Below are positions 8,994 to 17,979 of a DNA stretch of 32,039 nt, piece after piece. The DNA comes from Acinetobacter sp. Ver3. Lineage in GTDB: Bacteria > Pseudomonadota > Gammaproteobacteria > Pseudomonadales > Moraxellaceae. The notes under the pieces are model-generated. The model did not search any database. It had not been told where the DNA came from and saw only the letters and a program-made list of their open reading frames with translations. The translations under genes were made by a program, and so were the position numbers. Position 1 is the first letter of the stretch, and each line of letters starts with the position of its first letter. The stretch spans positions 1 through 32,039 of the forward strand of contig NZ_JFYL01000035.1 in assembly GCF_000632455.1 (NCBI RefSeq). The letters are read 5' to 3'.

Positions 8994-9971
8994 TTATTGG
9001 ATTCGATCTAATGCTAATTGCGCCAAATTATCAAGCGCTTGACGATAAATACTTTCAGGCAGTTGTAACAATGCCTCACGAGCTGCTGTAGTTTCTTCAA
9101 CAGCACGTTCGCGACAGTAATCTAGTGCACCAGAGTTTTGAACAATCTGAATCACTTGATCCAAATGTTCAGTCCCACCTGTAGTGATGCTACGACGGAT
9201 AATATCGTGCTCTGCACCAGAAGTTTTTTGTAGAGCAGCAATCAGTGGCAGTGTTGGCTTACCTTCCATTAAGTCATCGCCAATATTTTTACCAAGTGTT
9301 TCTGCGTCAGAGGTGTAATCGAGTATGTCATCTATGATTTGAAATGCATTCCCGAAATGACCTGCGTATTTTCTGAGTGCTTCACGATATTGATGTTGAT
9401 TGGCAAGAATCGCAGCGCCTTCAGTCGCCAATTCAAACAAACGAGATGTTTTGCCGTGAATAATGTCTAAATACGTCGCTTCAGTGGTTTCAGGCTGATG
9501 TTGAGATTGCAGTTGAAGTACTTCTCCTTCAGCAATTTCACATGTTCCTGTTGAGAAGTCTTTTAATAACACCATATTGTTCAAATCTACGAGCAAATCG
9601 AACGCTCTAGAAATGAGGAAGTCTCCAACGAGGACAGCGGTTTGGTTATTCCATGTTGCATTCGCTGTAGGACGACCACGGCGTAACCCAGACTCATCTA
9701 CGACATCATCATGTACAAGTGTAGCGGTATGCAGCATTTCAATAATTGCAGCTAACTTTTGGGCATGCTCTAGGTTGGTTTCACCGCAAGCGCGAGCAGC
9801 CAATAAACACATAATAGGACGCATGCGTTTACCACCTGCCTCAACCACATGTTTGCTGACTGACATCACCAAAGCAACTTTAGAGCTGATTCCTTCATTA
9901 ATAAGTTGGTCCATCGCAGCAAAGTCTGTAGCAACAGGTGCGAGAATGTCTTGCTTAAAATCGATGGCCAT
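8994..9971 (-). CDS. ispB: Polyprenyl (octa-/nona-prenyl) diphosphate synthase IspB
   Basis: Trans-prenyl chain elongation enzyme making the side chain of ubiquinone; Acinetobacter ubiquinones usually carry nine isoprenes, so the product may be C45 rather than C40. The first aspartate-rich motif is D88-D-V-V-D92 in 'LVHDDVVDESGLRRGRPT' and the second is in 'FQIIDDILDYTSDAE'. 'GGKRMRP' supplies the usual IPP/diphosphate-binding Lys/Arg, and 'GKTSRLFELA' is the KT motif. 325 aa, normal for the family. The ATG at 9971 has AAGGAC 9 bases upstream; an in-frame TTG at 9992 is less likely. It is divergent from rplU, the common arrangement in gamma-proteobacteria. Confidence 0.95.
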   Translation of the reverse strand: MAIDFKQDILAPVATDFAAMDQLINEGISSKVALVMSVSKHVVEAGGKRMRPIMCLLAARACGETNLEHAQKLAAIIEMLHTATLVHDDVVDESGLRRGRPTANATWNNQTAVLVGDFLISRAFDLLVDLNNMVLLKDFSTGTCEIAEGEVLQLQSQHQPETTEATYLDIIHGKTSRLFELATEGAAILANQHQYREALRKYAGHFGNAFQIIDDILDYTSDAETLGKNIGDDLMEGKPTLPLIAALQKTSGAEHDIIRRSITTGGTEHLDQVIQIVQNSGALDYCRERAVEETTAAREALLQLPESIYRQALDNLAQLALDRIQ

Positions 9972-10378
9972 AACAATGAAGTCCTTATACAAACAGTAGA
10001 TGTTACTCAGCTAGTGTAACAATTTAAGTGAAAGTTTTGGTCGCTTTGCCACATGAATATGCATGATTTTCTTAAAGTTGTTCAGTTTCTATTCATGTTT
10101 GTGATTTAATCTTCATAATACCAATAAAACTTGATACGTTATTTGATATTAGAAGTAGTTCATTTTGTGAATAAATATAGTTTAATCAATCAGCAAATTG
10201 TTATTTTCATGTAAGAAATAGATATTTCGGGATGAAAGTTAACTTTTAGACAAAAGACCTTGTTGTTTATTTCATTATCACTTAAAATCTTTGCCCTTGA
10301 ATAACCCCCAGTGGCGTTCGTTTTAAGATCGATATATTCCTTTATCGGCACGACGACACGGGCCTGTTGGAGTACATT
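9972..10378. other. Divergent intergenic region between ispB and rplU
   Basis: About 400 bases, AT-rich, with no convincing open frame or RNA gene. On the ispB side there is an imperfect dyad at 10001-10021 (TGTTAC ... GTAACA), 30 bases from the ispB start. On the rplU side there is a promoter-like pair at 10260-10288, followed by a GC-richer leader of about 85 bases (10295-10378) that could fold but matches no leader I recognise. Confidence 0.6.
10260..10288 (+). promoter_or_regulatory. Candidate promoter of rplU-rpmA
   Basis: -35 TTGTTG (10260-10265), 17-base spacer, -10 TAAAAT (10283-10288), about 90 bases ahead of the rplU start. Consensus matches are partial but the spacing is ideal and AT-rich sequence lies upstream. 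Confidence 0.5.
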
Positions 10379-10690
10379 ATGTACGCAGTAATCCAAAGCG
10401 GTGGTAAACAACACCGTGTTGTTGAGGGTGAAACCCTTAAAGTTGAATTATTGAAAGCTGAAACTGGTTCTACTATTACGTTTGATGACGTATTAATGTT
10501 AGTGAACGGTGATAGCATTCAAATTGGTGCTCCAGTTGTTGCTGGTGCTAAAGTAACTGCTGAAGTAGTTAGCCATGGTCGTCACGACAAAATCCGCATC
10601 ATCAAAATGCGTCGTCGTAAACACTATCGTAAACAACAAGGTCACCGTCAATGGTTCACTGAGTTGAAAATTACAGCTATTTCAGGCTAA
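10379..10690 (+). CDS. rplU: 50S ribosomal protein L21
   Basis: Large-subunit ribosomal protein that contacts 23S rRNA. It begins [14 protein letters not shown] and contains the conserved '[18 protein letters not shown]' basic segment followed by '[14 protein letters not shown]'. 103 aa, the same length as E. coli L21. The ATG at 10379 is preceded by TTGGAG. An in-frame TTG four codons upstream overlaps that ribosome site and is not a credible start. First gene of the rplU-rpmA pair, 19 bases apart. Confidence 0.98.
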   Translation: MYAVIQSGGKQHRVVEGETLKVELLKAETGSTITFDDVLMLVNGDSIQIGAPVVAGAKVTAEVVSHGRHDKIRIIKMRRRKHYRKQQGHRQWFTELKITAISG

Positions 10691-10709
10691 TTACGAGGAG
10701 TAAATAGAC

Positions 10710-10967
10710 ATGGCAACTAAAAAAGCCGGTGGTTCGACACGTAACGGTCGTGACTCAAATCCTAAAATGTTAGGTGTTAAAATGTTCGGTGGTCAAGCTG
10801 TGACTGCTGGTAACATTATCGTTCGTCAACGTGGTACAGAGTTCCACGCTGGTGCTAACGTTGGTATGGGGCGTGACCATACTTTATTTGCTACCGCTGA
10901 TGGCGTGATCAAATTCGAAGTTAAAGGTCAATTTGGCCGTCGTTATGTATCTGTTGAAACTGTATAA
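10710..10967 (+). CDS. rpmA: 50S ribosomal protein L27
   Basis: Large-subunit protein near the peptidyl-transferase centre. It begins [16 protein letters not shown], the typical flexible N-terminal tail reaching the P-site tRNA, and contains '[20 protein letters not shown]' and '[10 protein letters not shown]'. 85 aa, as in E. coli. GAGGAG lies 9-10 bases upstream of the ATG. Followed by a strong terminator. Confidence 0.98.
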   Translation: MATKKAGGSTRNGRDSNPKMLGVKMFGGQAVTAGNIIVRQRGTEFHAGANVGMGRDHTLFATADGVIKFEVKGQFGRRYVSVETV

Positions 10968-10985
10968 GTTTTATCAGGCATAACC

Positions 10986-11014
10986 AAAAAACCCACTCTT
11001 GAGTGGGTTTTTTT
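10986..11014 (+). terminator. Rho-independent terminator of rplU-rpmA
   Basis: AAAACCCACTC and GAGTGGGTTTT pair around a TT loop and are followed by a run of Ts; about 20 bases after the rpmA stop. Confidence 0.9.
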
Positions 11015-11184
11015 ATATCTGAAAGAAAGTTTTTGAACTGAAGTGAATCTTCATCATGATGAAGCATTTTCAACAATTTAGCTAAATAACAATACAAAAG
11101 TTCTTATTTTCTCAATTATTAGCGATCAAATTTGGTTTAAGATGACTCCATATCAAATGATGATCAATAACAAAAGGTGGGATC

Positions 11185-11883
11185 ATGACAATGCTTCGTA
11201 AAACGATTGGTGCAATTACAATGAGTGCTGCAATGATGGCACCAGTCGCAAGCACTCAAGTTTTCGCAGCGCCAGTGGCTGCTTCGGAGCAACAAGCGAC
11301 CGCAAACTTGGTTCGTCAATTAAACGGAATAAAAAGTTTAACGGCAAATTTTGAACAAACAACGAAAGCAACTAAATCTAGTAAAGCACCACAAAAACAA
11401 GGTTTGAGTGCTCAACATATGAATCAGACTTTTACTGGGGTGATGAAAGTTGCTCGTCCAGGTAAGTTCTATTGGGAAACTACAGCACCAGCAAAACAAA
11501 CAATTGTGACTTCTGGAAAGATGATTTGGATCTATGACCCAGATCTACAGCAGGCAATTCGTCAAAATATGGATGAGCAAGTTGCCAATACACCAGCATT
11601 ATTATTGTCTGGTAATACCAACCAAATTATGCAGTCATATCGTGTAACACAGCCAAATAAAGCTAAAACTTATTACACGTTATATCCTAAGCAGAAAGAT
11701 GGTGCCTTTCAGAGTCTGACCATTAGTTTCGGTGCAAATAAAGCGCCAAGCTTAATGATTTTAGAAGATTCATTAGGACAAACTACACACGTTAAATTTA
11801 GTAATGTGAAAGTGAATGCAGGTATTCCGGATTCAACATTTAACTTTACACCGCCTAAAGGCACAGACATTATTGACCAATAA
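11185..11883 (+). CDS. lolA: LolA, periplasmic lipoprotein carrier
   Basis: Outer-membrane lipoprotein chaperone: it accepts lipoproteins released by LolCDE and delivers them to LolB. The Sec signal peptide runs through about residue 28 ('APVASTQVFA' before APVAASEQQ). The mature part shows LolA features: 'LVRQLNGIKSLTANFEQTT', 'FTGVMKVARPGKFYWETTAP', 'KMIWIYDPDLQQAIRQNMDE' and a C-terminal 'PDSTFNFTPPKGTDIID'. At 232 aa it is slightly longer than the E. coli protein, with a Lys/Ser-rich insertion at about residues 64-76. AGGTGG precedes the ATG by 5-6 bases. It stands alone between two terminators. Confidence 0.93.
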   Translation: MTMLRKTIGAITMSAAMMAPVASTQVFAAPVAASEQQATANLVRQLNGIKSLTANFEQTTKATKSSKAPQKQGLSAQHMNQTFTGVMKVARPGKFYWETTAPAKQTIVTSGKMIWIYDPDLQQAIRQNMDEQVANTPALLLSGNTNQIMQSYRVTQPNKAKTYYTLYPKQKDGAFQSLTISFGANKAPSLMILEDSLGQTTHVKFSNVKVNAGIPDSTFNFTPPKGTDIIDQ

Positions 11884-11886
11884 TAT

Positions 11887-11915
11887 AAAAGCAGCGTTTA
11901 TCGCTGCTTTTTTTA
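11887..11915 (+). terminator. Rho-independent terminator of lolA
   Basis: AAAGCAGCG and CGCTGCTTT pair around a TTTAT loop, followed by seven Ts. Confidence 0.9.
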
Positions 11916-11993
11916 ACTACAAATTTCAACTGAATTGATGTCTGCTAGAATTTATAGTCTCTGTGTTAAACACTCATTTTTATTGGAGGCTAT

Positions 11994-12779
11994 ATGCTAA
12001 AACACATGAATCGGTTTGGAAAATTGAGTGTTATTTGTGCATCAATGATCATGTTAGGCGCTTGTCAGCCTAAATCTGATGCAGAAACTAAAAAAAGCAA
12101 TGAGACTGCTGCGCAAGCAAAACAATCAGAATCTTGGTATATCGAATCGAAGAACGTCGAATTAAAGCCTAAACAGAAGCAAGTATGCGATGAGGCAGAG
12201 TGTACAGAATATTCATTCCAAACGGTTGAAACTAATCATCCGTGGATTAATACGTATTTTAAAAATCGAATTGAAAAAGCAGACCCTATACCATTCCAAT
12301 CGGCTACTAAGAACACAGAGACAACTACTGTGGATCCGCTGAAGTTGAGTCAGAGTCAGACTGTGGTACGTTATTTAAGTCAACATCAGAATATAGCGAG
12401 TTTTGAATATCTGAGCTATGTATATCCTGCTGGTGCAGCACATGGGATGTACCACAAAGAATATGTTCATTTCGATTTAAAAACTAAAAAAAGAATAGCA
12501 CTACAAGATTTAATTGTGAAAGGTCAAAATAAAAAGCTATTAGAAACACTTTATAGTGCTAATAGTATGTGGCTTACAGATCACAATATTGAACAAGATA
12601 AACTCGAATTAAGTGACAATTTCTATTACGGAGTTGATGGTATCGTCTTTGTTTATCCGCTGTATGAACTCGCGTCCTATGCTGAAGGAATGTCTGAACT
12701 CACTTTACCTTATGTGAGTGTGAATGGTTTGATACAGTCAGAATATCTTCCAAACCTACCCAAACTCACTGCTGAGTAG
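11994..12779 (+). CDS. Lipoprotein with a DUF3298/RsiV-like domain
   Basis: Probable lipid-anchored envelope protein of 261 aa. The signal ends at lipobox LGAC (about Cys24), followed by a Lys/Glu/Gln-rich linker to about residue 50. The folded part (about 60-255) resembles DUF3298: 'YVYPAGAAHGMYHKEYVHFD', then 'KKRIALQDLIVKGQ', and near the end 'GIVFVYPLYELASYAEGMSE', the 'Y..YE+A.YA.G..E' signature of that family. Two cysteines in 'QVCDEAECTEY' could form a disulfide. The biochemical role is unknown; RsiV relatives bind lysozyme, but nothing here shows that function. GGAGG lies 4 bases before the ATG; a second ATG at codon 5 is possible. Confidence 0.75.
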   Translation: MLKHMNRFGKLSVICASMIMLGACQPKSDAETKKSNETAAQAKQSESWYIESKNVELKPKQKQVCDEAECTEYSFQTVETNHPWINTYFKNRIEKADPIPFQSATKNTETTTVDPLKLSQSQTVVRYLSQHQNIASFEYLSYVYPAGAAHGMYHKEYVHFDLKTKKRIALQDLIVKGQNKKLLETLYSANSMWLTDHNIEQDKLELSDNFYYGVDGIVFVYPLYELASYAEGMSELTLPYVSVNGLIQSEYLPNLPKLTAE

Positions 12780-12807
12780 TTGACTCTATTTTAATTTGAT
12801 TCAATAA

Positions 12808-14163
<1,356 letters not shown>

Positions 14164-14175
14164 TCGATAAAACAC

Positions 14176-14210
14176 AAAAAAGCTAACTCAATTGAGTTAG
14201 CTTTTTTTTT
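14176..14210. terminator. Bidirectional rho-independent terminator between serS and the AraC gene
   Basis: AAAAAGCTAACTCAATT is followed at once by its complement AATTGAGTTAGCTTTTT, with A and T runs on both sides, so it can stop serS (plus) and the catabolic operon (minus). Confidence 0.9.
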
Positions 14211-14216
14211 AGTGTT

Positions 14217-15237
14217 TTAATGAATGAGTTGAGCACTGCCTGTTTGCCTTTCAATAATTTTTTTTAAGGTCTCACTCGGTTTTTCCCCAAATGCATCTTT
14301 ATACTCAAGTGAAAAACGACCTAAATGTGTAACACCCCATTTATAAGCAATTTCAGTAATATTAATTTTATGCGTAGACTGTGAAATTTCATTATAAATA
14401 CATTTAAGTCGGTAATGGCGTATATAAGCATTTGGACTGCATTTTAAATATTTTTTGAAAATTGTATTCAGCTTTTTTTTGCTTAATCCAGATGCATATT
14501 CTAAATCTGAAATTTCAATTTTTTGATGTATATTTTTTTTGTATGAATTCTAATAAGCGAGTAAAGAAGTCAGGATAATCTAAAGTATTTTTATAAATTA
14601 AATCACTATAGTTATTGGGTTGAGATAATAATAATGACTTCACGATAATATATTCAAAATCTGAGCGCATTTCTTGAAAAAATGAAGTATTGGTAAAATT
14701 GTTTGTGAAATTTTTAATACTGTCAATTAAATCCCACCATGCTTTAATTTTCGGGTTGTTTTGATCCATCACATTTTGAAATACCAAAGGTTCGGTAACT
14801 GGCTGAGAAATTAAATCTGAAAGTATTTTTTCAACAAAAGTCTTTGAAAAAGAAATGAATGTTTGCACACAGTCTTTGTCAATAATTAGTTCAAATTTAT
14901 CTTCAGGTGAAACAATGGATGCTTGATCATAACAGGCGTAAAAAGTTTGACCATCTTTTTTAAATAGTGGTCGCCCATTTTTAGGGCGCGTTATACAAAA
15001 GTGGTTCATATTTTCATGCGTATGCGTTTTGAAAATTACATCTTTACCATATGTTAAATCCCCAATAATCATACGACCGATTTGCGATCCATTAAAACTA
15101 AAATCCAATGGTTCATATTGATTAAAATCGACTAAATCATGTGGGCCAATGATTAAATCAAGACAATGGTTGGCATCATGAATATTCTGCGTATGTGATT
15201 GAATCGTAGAAATAGACCTGTGTTGCTGGCTATACAT
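14217..15237 (-). pseudogene. AraC-family transcriptional regulator, frameshifted at an A8 tract before the helix-turn-helix
   Basis: The ATG at 15237 is preceded by GAGGT, 5 bases away, and opens a frame encoding an AraC-binding-like sensor domain ('SQIGRMIIGDLTYG', 'FKTHTHENMNHFCITRP', 'IVSPEDKFELIID'). This frame ends after 'LLEFIQKKYTSKN' at 14515. In the next frame the missing domain continues to a TAA at 14217: 'EISDLEYASGLSKKKLNTIF', 'KKYLKCSPNAYIRHYRLKC', 'INITEIAYKWGVTHLGRFSL' and 'FGEKPSETL'. These are the two helix-turn-helix motifs with normal AraC spacing. Removing one A from the eight-A run (Ts at 14533-14540) joins both parts into a protein of about 339 aa. It is either a real mutation, a phase-variable switch, or a homopolymer sequencing error. 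It is the last gene of the 14-19 kb operon and presumably its regulator (inference). Confidence 0.85.
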
Positions 15238-15323
15238 AAATACCTCTATCCTTAGCTTGCTTATCATTACTTATGCAAAAATCAATCCATGATTTTGCTT
15301 TTTTTGTTTTATCTCAAATAAAT

Positions 15324-15383
15324 AAATTAATCTAAAATAGTAGAATATAAAAATACTCTTTTGGTACTAAATTAGATTAATTT
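15324..15383 (-). repeat. 12-bp inverted repeat between the porin and AraC genes
   Basis: AAATTAATCTAA (15324-15335) and TTAGATTAATTT (15372-15383) are perfect complements separated by 36 AT-rich bases, immediately after the porin stop. It could be an RNA hairpin protecting the porin message 3' end or a regulator site for the AraC gene. A second, shorter dyad (GCAAAAATCA / TGATTTTGC, 15275-15298) lies nearer the AraC start. Confidence 0.5.
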
Positions 15384-15393
15384 GATATGTTAT

Positions 15394-16236
15394 TTAAAAG
15401 TGGTAAGCGACACGTAACATAGGGCTACTCGCGGTCGCTCCTGAACCAGCAACACCAGATGCATCATTACCATATTTATTTTTCCAGTATTGATAAGCAA
15501 TCCCAGCTTTCAATTTTGGTTGATTGGCAGATTTATCTTTAAGTAAAGAATACATTAAAGACATGTCTACAAAGATTTCACTGGCGGTAGGCTCACCAAA
15601 AGGATCTTTCCCTTTGGTACTCATCCAAACACCTATGCCTTGATAATTCCAATTCGATTGCATAATAGGAAAATCCCAAAGCACTTGAAGTGCTAAGTAA
15701 GGATCATAGGTATATTTTTTACTCAGTACATTAGCATCATTGCTCTCGTAATAGCCTAGCAAACTGAGATTAAGATAGCCTGGTGTATTTAATGTAACAC
15801 TTGGACCAGCAACATACATTTGTCGATTTGAACCATAATCATCATTCTTTGTATTCCAGTCAAAACCTACTGTAAAACCATATGTCTTGAACCAACTAGA
15901 ATCATTCGGTTTGTGTTGCGTGATACTTGGGATATCTAAGGTATGACGATAAATTGCATATGCCTCTTGAGCTCCTCGACCAGAAGCTTTGTTTGCATTT
16001 GGTTCAGCTGAGGATTGATGCATATTGAGTTGAAAAAAATTGGTGCCATATTTATAGCCGCTTAGGTGTACAAGACTAAAAATATACTTGTCAAAATCAC
16101 CGTCTTTAAATGGTTCTGAGAAATCTTGACCATAACTGACAGCCAGTGAAGTATCACTCCAATTTGCCGCTTGAACTGCAGTGCCTAATGCAAAGCAGAT
16201 TGATCCAGTGAATAACCCCTTTAAAATATAATTCAC
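15394..16236 (-). CDS. Tsx-like (OmpK family) nucleoside-specific outer-membrane channel
   Basis: Outer-membrane beta-barrel resembling Tsx/OmpK, narrow channels for nucleosides and similar small solutes. 280 aa. The signal peptide is cleaved after 'LGTAVQA' (about residue 23). The mature protein has alternating amphipathic strands ('TDTSLAVSYG'-like first strand 'SDTSLAVSYGQDFSEPF', 'NYQGIGVWMSTKGKDPFGEP', 'LKAGIAYQYWKNKYG') and ends in the barrel signal 'MLRVAYHF' with terminal Phe. The start is GTG at 16236 with GAGGG about 9 bases upstream. It lies 60 bases after the monooxygenase gene with a hairpin between. In this operon it probably admits the substrate of the monooxygenase; the substrate is not known. 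Confidence 0.8.
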   Translation of the reverse strand: MNYILKGLFTGSICFALGTAVQAANWSDTSLAVSYGQDFSEPFKDGDFDKYIFSLVHLSGYKYGTNFFQLNMHQSSAEPNANKASGRGAQEAYAIYRHTLDIPSITQHKPNDSSWFKTYGFTVGFDWNTKNDDYGSNRQMYVAGPSVTLNTPGYLNLSLLGYYESNDANVLSKKYTYDPYLALQVLWDFPIMQSNWNYQGIGVWMSTKGKDPFGEPTASEIFVDMSLMYSLLKDKSANQPKLKAGIAYQYWKNKYGNDASGVAGSGATASSPMLRVAYHF

Positions 16237-16261
16237 AGCTAAATTCCCTCTTAAAATAAAT

Positions 16262-16286
16262 AAGCCGACAGTGAAACTGTCGGCTT
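16262..16286 (-). other. 11-bp intercistronic hairpin between the monooxygenase and porin genes
   Basis: AAGCCGACAGT and ACTGTCGGCTT pair perfectly around a 3-base loop. In the minus-strand transcript it is followed by ATTTATTTT, a broken U-tract, so it could act as a partial terminator or as a barrier protecting the upstream message. Either would make porin levels differ from enzyme levels. Confidence 0.7.
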
Positions 16287-16296
16287 AAGTGGTGGA

Positions 16297-17382
16297 TTAA
16301 CGAATATTATGCTTTTCCAAAATTGGTAAAACATGATCACGGAAATACGGAAATTCGCGGCTATAATCGAGGAATGAAAGAGTCGTTCCTCTAAAACCAG
16401 CTTCATGTAAATCTAAAATACCTTGCGCGACTTGTTCAGGTGTACCGACTAATGGAAAGCCACCATGGCCTACACTCATTGCATCACGAATGGATTGTTG
16501 AACCTCTTTTGGGAAACTTTGAGCATGTGCAAACATTAAGCTCATCAGATTGTCAACGGCGACAGTATCAGCATTGTTTAATTGACGATCCCATTCTGCT
16601 TTGGCTTCCTCTTGTGTAGGTCTGCAAATGACATGGGAGAAGGTCATTACATTGACTTCTCTGTTTACGTCGCGACCTGATTGTTTAAGCTCATCAATTT
16701 CAATCTTGCTTCTGCCCAAGTCTGAAGCTGGTGTAAAAAGAAAGTCCGCATTATTAACGGCAAATTCACGTCCATTTTTTGAACCAGCAGCATTGAAGAT
16801 AGGCGGATGTACAAGTGGTTTTGGTTTTCCATAAGTTCCTTTGGTTTTGAAAAACTTACTTTCAAAATCAAATTTTTCTTCACTGGTCCATACTTTTTTA
16901 ATCAAGTCATACCAGTCTTGTGCATAACCATAACGAGTTTCGTGATCATCAGGTAAATGTAGACCGAGTGCTTCATATTCAGGTTTATTCCAGCCTGCAA
17001 CAATGTTGAGTCCAATACGACCTTGACTAATCTCAGATAGCGTTGCAATCTGCTTGGCAACTACAACTGGATGATTGGGGACAGTCTGAATTGTCGCAAA
17101 AACTGTAATGTCTTTGGTTAAAGCCAATAATGCGGCCGCCCAAGTCATGGTCTCTAAAATTGTTCCCTGAAAGTCTGTTTCACCGCCATAGCCTGTAAAG
17201 CGAGCAATCGGTAACATGAAGTCGATACCAGCTTCATCTAGCATTTTTCCAAGTTCGAGATTCTTTTCCCAGCTCGCACTCCATCGATCTTCAAGAGTTG
17301 AAATGGTCATTCCACCTGAGCAGTTAGAAGCAAATGAGCCGAGTAGAAAGCGATTATCATTGAAAAAGTGATGTTGATTCAT
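16297..17382 (-). CDS. LLM-class (bacterial luciferase-like) flavin-dependent monooxygenase, RutA/SfnG-like
   Basis: TIM-barrel FMNH2-dependent oxygenase of a two-component system, 361 aa, close to RutA in size. Residues 61-100 share with RutA the pattern G-x-GG-x-T-x-F followed by LE, T and A-T ('RFTGYGGETDFQGTILETMT' ... 'VFATIQT'), and 121-137 give 'GRIGLNIVAGWNKPEYE', the family's flavin/phosphate region. 'YGKPKPLVHPPIFNAAGS' is the typical later strand. RutA opens uracil at N3-C4, SfnG oxidises dimethylsulfone, and DszA acts on a sulfone, so the substrate here stays open. None of rutB, rutC, rutD or rutE lies in the window. AAGGA is about 9 bases upstream of the ATG; it lies 30 bases after the flavin reductase that should supply FMNH2. 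Confidence 0.85.
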   Translation of the reverse strand: MNQHHFFNDNRFLLGSFASNCSGGMTISTLEDRWSASWEKNLELGKMLDEAGIDFMLPIARFTGYGGETDFQGTILETMTWAAALLALTKDITVFATIQTVPNHPVVVAKQIATLSEISQGRIGLNIVAGWNKPEYEALGLHLPDDHETRYGYAQDWYDLIKKVWTSEEKFDFESKFFKTKGTYGKPKPLVHPPIFNAAGSKNGREFAVNNADFLFTPASDLGRSKIEIDELKQSGRDVNREVNVMTFSHVICRPTQEEAKAEWDRQLNNADTVAVDNLMSLMFAHAQSFPKEVQQSIRDAMSVGHGGFPLVGTPEQVAQGILDLHEAGFRGTTLSFLDYSREFPYFRDHVLPILEKHNIR

Positions 17383-17412
17383 TTTAAAAAGTCCTTAAAT
17401 TTCGTGAATTCG

Positions 17413-17934
17413 CTATACACCAGCAAATGCTTGATGAAGATTTGCTTGTTTATATTGCCCGTTATGGAACACCAATGGATTTCCAAGCTGATTACGGGAG
17501 GCTTCAATTTGTCCCACAATAATGTAGTGATCCCCAGCTTCATGAAGCTCATACTGACGACAAACAAAAGTGGTTAAGGATTTATTTAGAATGGGGATGC
17601 CCATATACTCATCAACGTCATCTAAGCCTTCGAATTTGTCATCAGAAGATTTTGAGAAATGCTTAGACTCTTGATACTGATCTTCACTCAAGATATTGAT
17701 GGCAAAATATTCTGCCTGTTTGAAATCTTCGAAATGTGTCGCAGATTTTGCGATGTTCCATAAAATTAAAGGTGGATCAAGCGATACAGAAGTAAATGAG
17801 TTCGCTGTCATTCCAATTTTTTTATGATTTGAATCTAATGCAGTTACTACTGTAATCCCAGTTGCATACTGACCTAAGAGTTGGCGTAACGAGCGTTGCT
17901 CCAACTGTATTACAGGTGTCATTTCATTTAACAT
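17413..17934 (-). CDS. NAD(P)H:flavin reductase, small component of the two-component monooxygenase
   Basis: Flavin-reductase-like split-barrel protein (HpaC/RutF class), about 173 aa. Signatures: 'LRQLLGQYATGITVVTALD' (the 'G.fatGV.vvt' start), 'IGMTANSFTSVSLDPPLILW' (flavin phosphate site, T-x-S-F-T-S-V-S-L-D-P-P), 'FAINILSEDQ' and a C-terminal 'HYIIVGQIEA' with 'PLVFHNGQY'. It reduces FMN/FAD with NAD(P)H and passes it by diffusion to the oxygenase encoded next. The ATG at 17934 has AAGGA at 8-base spacing; the ATG two codons earlier (17940) would be too close. It lies between the hydrolase fusion and the oxygenase in one run of minus-strand genes. Confidence 0.9.
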   Translation of the reverse strand: MLNEMTPVIQLEQRSLRQLLGQYATGITVVTALDSNHKKIGMTANSFTSVSLDPPLILWNIAKSATHFEDFKQAEYFAINILSEDQYQESKHFSKSSDDKFEGLDDVDEYMGIPILNKSLTTFVCRQYELHEAGDHYIIVGQIEASRNQLGNPLVFHNGQYKQANLHQAFAGV

Positions 17935-17979
17935 GATCATAATCCTTCATCTTAATTCTGATTGTCAGAATGAGTTCCT

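Noticed and set aside
9577..9999. A 140-aa plus-strand open frame opposite ispB
   Set aside because: Antisense to the conserved catalytic part of ispB with no ribosome site and no family resemblance.
14515..15237. A complete 240-250 aa regulator gene ending at 14515
   Set aside because: The helix-turn-helix half continues in the next frame with normal AraC spacing, so the stop is a frameshift product rather than a natural end.
16297..17382. Naming the flavin monooxygenase rutA
   Set aside because: Shared motifs are family-wide, N-terminal region differs, and none of rutB, rutC, rutD or rutE is present; RutA, SfnG and DszA all remain possible relatives.
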